Origin: Caloramator proteoclasticus DSM 10124
Lineage (GTDB): Bacteria; Bacillota; Clostridia; Clostridiales; Caloramatoraceae
Length of the DNA stretch: 64,000 nt
Assembly: GCF_900129265.1 (NCBI RefSeq)
Contig: NZ_FQVG01000007.1
Coordinates: 1-64,000, forward strand
Direction: 5' to 3'
Shown here: piece by piece, positions 60,236 through 64,000 of the stretch
Layout of the letters: each line of letters starts with the position of its first letter
Position numbering within the stretch: the stretch's first letter is position 1
Translations under genes and position numbers: made by a program
The notes under the pieces: generated by a model
What the model was told of the DNA's origin: nothing
Databases searched by the model: none
Seen by the model: the letters and a program-made list of their open reading frames with translations, nothing else

Positions 60236-61309
60236 ATGAAGGAAATAAAAATTAATCTAAAAAATCCCTATAGCGTTATAGTTACATCTACCAATTCTCA
60301 TTTGAATTTTTGGTTTGAACAGAAAAAGGTTGGTCAGTTATTTATAATAACTGACCAAAATGTTGATTCTATTTATGCAGATTATTTTAGAAGTTTTGAA
60401 CAAAAAATAATAGGAAAGTATATCATTAAGCCTGGTGAAGATAGTAAAAGAATAGAAATAATTCTTGATATTTATAGAGCACTTTTAAAAAACAATGTTG
60501 ATAGAAGGTGTACTTTGATTGCCTTTGGAGGAGGTGTAGTAGGAGATATTGCAGGGTTTGTAGCCTCAACCTACAAAAGGGGTACAAATTTAGTATATAT
60601 TCCTACAACAATCATTTCTCAAACTGATAGCAGCGTTGGAGGTAAAAATGGATTTAATTTAGATGGAATTAAAAATATTATTGGGACCTTCTATCAGCCT
60701 AATTTGGTATATATAGATGTAAACCTTATAAAGACTTTAGACTATAGGAATTTTAAAAATGGTATGGCTGAGGTAATAAAATATGGATTATCTCTTGATG
60801 AAAATCTATTTAGATTTATAGAGGAAAATAAAAGGGCAATAAAGGAGAGAGAAATTGACAAATTAAAATATATTGTCTCTGAATGTGTTAAACTAAAGGC
60901 AGGAATAGTGGAAAGGGATGAATTAGATTTAGGAGAGAGACATATATTAAACTTTGGTCATACAATAGGGCATTCAGTAGAAACTATGTTTGATTTTAAT
61001 ATTCTACACGGAGAGGCAGTTGCAATTGGTATGGTTTATGAGAGTTATATAGCTCTTAAGAGAAAACTAATTTCTGAAGATATTTTTGATAGGTTAATTA
61101 AAATACTTGAGTATTTTGAGCTTCCAACAAATATAAATATTGATAATTATAAGAGGTTTAAGGATATTATATGTAAAGATAAAAAAAATGTGGATAATAA
61201 TATAAAAATTGTTTTGCCACAGGGTATAGGTCGTGCTATAATAACAACTGATGTAAAAGCTGATACAATTGTACAAAATATACAAGAATATAATAGGAGG
61301 TTATTATGA
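60236..61309 (+). CDS. aroB: 3-dehydroquinate synthase
   Basis: A 357-residue NAD- and metal-dependent enzyme, the second step of the shikimate pathway. Recognisable segments are IKPGEDSKRIE, the NAD-binding FGGGVVGDIAGFVASTYKRG, TTIISQTDSSVGGKNGFNL, NGMAEVIKYGL and the metal ligand region RHILNFGHTIGHSVE...LHGEAVAIGM. Its start follows TGAGGTGTT just behind the ileS terminator. The 3' end overlaps mtnN by 4 nt (ATGA). With the DAHP synthase gene at 62007 it forms a short aromatic-synthesis operon containing mtnN. Confidence 0.95.
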   Translation: MKEIKINLKNPYSVIVTSTNSHLNFWFEQKKVGQLFIITDQNVDSIYADYFRSFEQKIIGKYIIKPGEDSKRIEIILDIYRALLKNNVDRRCTLIAFGGGVVGDIAGFVASTYKRGTNLVYIPTTIISQTDSSVGGKNGFNLDGIKNIIGTFYQPNLVYIDVNLIKTLDYRNFKNGMAEVIKYGLSLDENLFRFIEENKRAIKEREIDKLKYIVSECVKLKAGIVERDELDLGERHILNFGHTIGHSVETMFDFNILHGEAVAIGMVYESYIALKRKLISEDIFDRLIKILEYFELPTNINIDNYKRFKDIICKDKKNVDNNIKIVLPQGIGRAIITTDVKADTIVQNIQEYNRRLL

Positions 61310-61998
61310 GAATCGGTATCATAGGTGCAATGGATGAAGAGGTTATTAAGATAAAGGAATCAATGGAAGTCGAAAGAATAGAAAAGAAGGCAAGTATGGA
61401 ATTTTATTTAGGAAAATTCTTAGGAAAAGAGATTGTTGTAGTTAGAAGTGGTATAGGTAAGGTTAATGCAGCTGTTTGTACTCAAATTCTTATTGATGAT
61501 TTTAATGTTGATGCAGTAATAAATACTGGTATTGCAGGTGGAGTATACAGTGAAATAAATGTTGGAGATGTTGTTGTATCAACGGACCTTGTACATCACG
61601 ATTTTGATACAACTGCCTTTGGATACGAAGTAGGTCAAGTTCCAAGGATGGAGGTTTATTCCTTTAAAGCTGATGAGAAATTAGTTGATATAGCAGTAAG
61701 AAGTGCAGAGGCACTAAAGGATTTTAAAGTATATAGTGGAAGGATTATATCAGGTGATCAATTTATTAATTCAAGGGAAAAGATAAAATATTTTAGAGAA
61801 AAGTTTAATGCCTATGCAGTTGAAATGGAAGGTGCAGCAATAGCACATGTATGTTATTTAAACTCTGTTCCATTTGTTGTTTTAAGATCTATTTCAGACA
61901 AGGCAGATGGAAGTGCCCACGTTGATTATCCAACGTTTATGAATAGAGCAATTGAAAATTCAATAGGAATTCTTTCTAATATGATAAGGGCAATGTAG
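61306..61998 (+). CDS. mtnN: 5'-methylthioadenosine/S-adenosylhomocysteine nucleosidase
   Basis: A 230-residue nucleosidase that splits adenine from methylthioadenosine and S-adenosylhomocysteine, removing by-products of SAM use. The family N-terminus RIGIIGAMDEEV, the substrate site VRSGIGKVNAAVCTQIL, NTGIAGGVY, AVEMEGAAIAHVCY and the catalytic Asp in LRSISDKADGSAHVDY are all present. Length is normal. It is sandwiched between two shikimate genes with overlap or gap of a few bases, an uncommon but plausible operon. Confidence 0.96.
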   Translation: MRIGIIGAMDEEVIKIKESMEVERIEKKASMEFYLGKFLGKEIVVVRSGIGKVNAAVCTQILIDDFNVDAVINTGIAGGVYSEINVGDVVVSTDLVHHDFDTTAFGYEVGQVPRMEVYSFKADEKLVDIAVRSAEALKDFKVYSGRIISGDQFINSREKIKYFREKFNAYAVEMEGAAIAHVCYLNSVPFVVLRSISDKADGSAHVDYPTFMNRAIENSIGILSNMIRAM

Positions 61999-62006
61999 GT
62001 GAAAAT

Positions 62007-62789
62007 ATGAAATTAAAAAGGGTTTTAAAGGATAAAAATGTAAATATAAAGCAGGAAAAACCTTTAATTATTGCTGGGCCTTGTAGTGTTGAAGATTACG
62101 ATACAATGGACAAAATAGCGGCAGGTTTAAAGGAGTTAAATATTGAGTATTTAAGGGGAGGGGCATTTAAACCAAGAACCTCTCCCTATAGTTTTCAAGG
62201 TCTTAAGGATGAAGGTATTGAAATTTTAAAAAATATAAAAGAAAGATATGGATTTAAAATTGTTTCAGAGGTTTTGGACCTTCGTGATATTGAATATATG
62301 ATAGAAGTTGTTGATGTGCTTCAGATAGGCACAAGAAATATGTATAATTATCCTCTTTTAAAAGAAGTTGGGCAGACTAAAAAGACAATATTATTAAAAA
62401 GGGCCTTTAGTGCAACAATTGAGGAGTGGCTAAATGCAGCAGAATATATAGCATTAGAGGGTAACGATGATATTATATTATGTGAAAGAGGAATAAGAAC
62501 CTTTGAAACCTATACAAGAAATACGTTGGATTTAAATTCTATTCCTGTTATTAAGCAAAAAACAAAGCTAAAGGTTTTGGTTGATCCAAGCCATGGTACT
62601 GGGAGAAGGGAACTTGTGCGTCCTATGAGTAGAGCAGCTATTGCAGCAGGTGCAGATGGGCTTATTATAGAAGCACATATAGAGCCTGATAAGGCTTTTT
62701 CAGATTCGGAACAAACAATTGATTTAAAGGAATTGAAACTAATTATAGAGGAAACAAATAGAATATATATGTGTATTAATAAAAATTAA
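62007..62789 (+). CDS. 3-deoxy-7-phosphoheptulonate (DAHP) synthase, type I-beta
   Basis: A 260-residue enzyme condensing PEP with erythrose 4-phosphate, the first step of the shikimate pathway. The core barrel motifs are IIAGPCSVEDY, LRGGAFKPRTSPYSFQG, QIGTRNMYNYPLLKEVG, ILLKRAFSATIEEWLNAAEYI, CERGIRTFETYTRNTLD and VDPSHGTGRRELVRPMSRAAIAA. There is no N-terminal ACT-like or C-terminal chorismate mutase domain, so no feedback domain is visible. GTAGGTG precedes ATG 62007, 8 nt after mtnN. A terminator follows at once. Commonly named aroF or aroG in Firmicutes; I leave the symbol blank. Confidence 0.93.
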   Translation: MKLKRVLKDKNVNIKQEKPLIIAGPCSVEDYDTMDKIAAGLKELNIEYLRGGAFKPRTSPYSFQGLKDEGIEILKNIKERYGFKIVSEVLDLRDIEYMIEVVDVLQIGTRNMYNYPLLKEVGQTKKTILLKRAFSATIEEWLNAAEYIALEGNDDIILCERGIRTFETYTRNTLDLNSIPVIKQKTKLKVLVDPSHGTGRRELVRPMSRAAIAAGADGLIIEAHIEPDKAFSDSEQTIDLKELKLIIEETNRIYMCINKN

Positions 62790-62792
62790 ACT

Positions 62793-62834
62793 AAAGATAG
62801 TATTAGTTGTAATTACTAATACTATCTTTTTTAT
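62793..62834 (+). terminator. Intrinsic terminator of the aroB-mtnN-DAHP synthase operon
   Basis: AAAGATAGTATTAGT (62793-62807), loop TGTAATT, ACTAATACTATCTTT (62815-62829), then T residues. Confidence 0.9.
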
Positions 62835-62927
62835 AAAATATTATAAATGACAATATCAAAAATGATAAGAAAAATAATGAATAAATTTAACTAACTTTTA
62901 AAAAATATATGTATGGAGGGAAAGTAT

Positions 62928-63212
62928 ATGGGAGAAGATAATAAAAAAACAGAAGAGCTTTTAAATAAAGTCTGCATCCAACTTGAGAAATCAAGAATAG
63001 GAGATTATGTTGATTTGATGCAAAATCCCTATAGAATGATAGCCTTAAATTTCTTTTCAGGGGTCGCAAGAGGTTTTGGGATTGCTTTTGGTTTTGCTAT
63101 TTTAGGTGCCTTTGTTATATATCTACTACAAAAATTGGTAGTTTTAAACCTTCCTATTATTGGAGGATTTGTAGCAGAAGTTGTGAAACTTGTTCAATTA
63201 AATATCAAATAA
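62928..63212 (+). CDS. DUF5665-type small membrane protein
   Basis: A 94-residue protein with a soluble N-terminal helix (KKTEELLNKVCIQLEKSRIGDYVDLMQNPYR) and one long hydrophobic segment (FGIAFGFAILGAFVIYLLQKLVVL). This is the DUF5665 layout, found in Firmicutes and of unknown function. The frame opens at 62913, but ATGGAGGG places the start at ATG 62928. The DksA-like gene follows after 12 nt and is probably cotranscribed, as in other clostridia near ileS and lspA. Confidence 0.85.
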   Translation: MGEDNKKTEELLNKVCIQLEKSRIGDYVDLMQNPYRMIALNFFSGVARGFGIAFGFAILGAFVIYLLQKLVVLNLPIIGGFVAEVVKLVQLNIK

Positions 63213-63224
63213 GGAGATGATATT

Positions 63225-63830
63225 ATGCAGGAAAACAGATTTGATAAATATAAAAAGATTCTTTTAAAGCAGAAGGAAGATATTTTACATACAATTAATC
63301 AGATGGAGCAAAATGGTATAAAAGAAGGACAAAGGGAGGAATTAAGTGAGCTCTCAACAATAGATAATCATCCAGCTGATATGGCAACAGAGGTATATGA
63401 CAAAGAGAGAGGATATGCATTATTTGAAAATGAGAAGAATATTTTAGCTAAGATTGATGCAGCATTGAAAAATATTGAGGACGGTTCCTATGGAATATGT
63501 GAAATTTGTGGAGGAGAAATAGAAAAGGAAAGATTAGAGGCTATTCCCTATGTTTCTACCTGTAAAAAATGTATGAATGATAAGCTTGGATATAGCACAA
63601 TAAAACCCGATAGACCAGTTGAGGAGGAGGTATTAGGGTTCCCATTTGGAAGAAGTTGTAGGGATGTAAGTGATGAGAATGAATACGATGGAGAGGATGC
63701 TTGGCAGGAAGTAGGTAATTTTAATAGGATGAAACATTCGAAGCTAAATTATGATGACGAGCAAATGCCAGGTACTGTTGAGTGGGTTGAAAACATAAGT
63801 AATCAACAATATAAAAATCAGTTGCCATAA
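63225..63830 (+). CDS. TraR/DksA-type C4 zinc-finger protein (YteA-like)
   Basis: A 201-residue protein. The N-terminal coiled coil (YKKILLKQKEDILHTINQMEQ) is followed by LSTIDNHPADMATEVYDKERGYALFENEK and a C4 zinc finger CEICGGEIEKERLEAIPYVSTCKKC. It ends with a variable acidic tail (VSDENEYDGEDAWQEV). This is the YteA/DksA-like family of Firmicutes, associated with sporulation-period or stress transcription. Direct binding to RNA polymerase has not been shown for all members. AAGGAGATGAT precedes ATG 63225. A terminator follows. Confidence 0.92.
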   Translation: MQENRFDKYKKILLKQKEDILHTINQMEQNGIKEGQREELSELSTIDNHPADMATEVYDKERGYALFENEKNILAKIDAALKNIEDGSYGICEICGGEIEKERLEAIPYVSTCKKCMNDKLGYSTIKPDRPVEEEVLGFPFGRSCRDVSDENEYDGEDAWQEVGNFNRMKHSKLNYDDEQMPGTVEWVENISNQQYKNQLP

Positions 63831-63840
63831 TAATGTTATA

Positions 63841-63878
63841 AAAAATACCACAAGGTAAAAATCCTGTGGTATTTTTTA
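63841..63878 (+). terminator. Intrinsic terminator of the DksA-like gene
   Basis: AAAAATACCACA (63841-63852) and TGTGGTATTTTT (63865-63876), with a T-rich 3' side. Confidence 0.88.
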
Positions 63879-63918
63879 TAAAGTAAAAATCACAGTATTA
63901 CGATTTTATAATAAGCAT

Positions 63919-63947
63919 TTGACAATAACCAAAATAAGGTGTATTAT
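63919..63947 (+). promoter_or_regulatory. SigA-type promoter for the gene cut by the window edge
   Basis: TTGACA (63919-63924), 17 bp, TATTAT (63942-63947). Confidence 0.78.
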
Positions 63948-63988
63948 GATAGTAGCAAATGCTAATAATATTATATGGAGGGGTAAAT

Positions 63989-64000
63989 ATGATAAATGCA
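63989..64000 (+). CDS. Start of an unidentified gene (4 codons only)
   Basis: ATG 63989 follows ATGGAGGGG at normal spacing and a good promoter. Only MINA is visible, so no identity can be given. From gene order in relatives lspA would be a candidate, but this cannot be tested here. Confidence 0.5.

Overview
The window is AT-rich DNA from an endospore-forming, anaerobic clostridial Firmicute. Evidence for this is the spoIIGA-sigE-sigG cluster, spoIVA, a Spo0E-like gene, an anaerobic class III ribonucleotide reductase, a meso-DAP-type MurE, a T-box leader and a clostridial dcw cell-wall/division cluster. A Caloramator-like or Clostridium-like lineage is plausible, but I cannot name the species from sequence alone.

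Layout. 1-340: the 3' end of an IS21-type IstB gene and the end of that element. 375-9035: pncB, an RNA methyltransferase, a TPR protein, a chemoreceptor broken by one in-frame stop, an unknown gene and a divergent FtsH paralogue. 9149-17550: housekeeping genes (rnhA, pckA, a YaaR-like gene, a tRNA-Glu with CTC anticodon, a small holin-like membrane protein, glpX, thpR, a TVP38 protein, a DUF896 protein, a 5-formyl-THF cyclo-ligase, an M18 aminopeptidase). 17681-22180: an accessory block with a DNRLRE protein, a DUF6385-like repeat protein, a TPR protein with a degenerate glycosyltransferase head, a possible annealing-type DNA protein and a small unknown. 22308-22463: a Spo0E-like gene. 22609-37802: mraZ, rsmH, ftsL, spoVD/pbpB, a fused murE-murF, mraY, ftsW/spoVE, murG, ftsQ, DUF881-sbp-DUF881, ftsA, ftsZ. 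38005-40464: spoIIGA, sigE, sigG. 40722-47140: ylmC/ymxH, nrdR, nrdD, nrdG, pgeF and a PhoP/PhoR-like pair. 47425-52983: a DUF512 protein, der, gpsA, spoIVA. 53027-53272: two predicted minus-strand micro-genes. 53577-60174: an HlyD-like protein, ylmE, sepF, yggT, ylmH, divIVA, then an Ile T-box and ileS. 60236-63830: aroB, mtnN, a DAHP synthase, a DUF5665 protein and a DksA-like protein. A new transcription unit starts at the right edge.

How the genes work together. Most of the window serves envelope synthesis, septation and sporulation: precursor synthesis (MurE-F, MraY, MurG), polymerisation (FtsW/SpoVE, SpoVD/PBP), the divisome (FtsL, FtsQ, FtsA, FtsZ, SepF, DivIVA) and the mother-cell and forespore sigma factors. 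Three regulatory arrangements can be read directly: three AAAGTGG boxes before mraZ, an NrdR-type palindrome inside the nrdR promoter, and a SigF/SigG-type promoter before sigG.

The most unusual feature is a dispersed family of five non-coding elements. They come in a short form (about 135 bp) and a long form (about 280 bp) with shared ends and nested inverted repeats. All five lie at gene 3' ends. Four of them sit inside transcription-terminator hairpins and are flanked by near-identical direct copies (16-26 bp) of the top of that hairpin. This looks like a non-autonomous mobile element that targets terminator hairpins. I do not recognise it as a named family.
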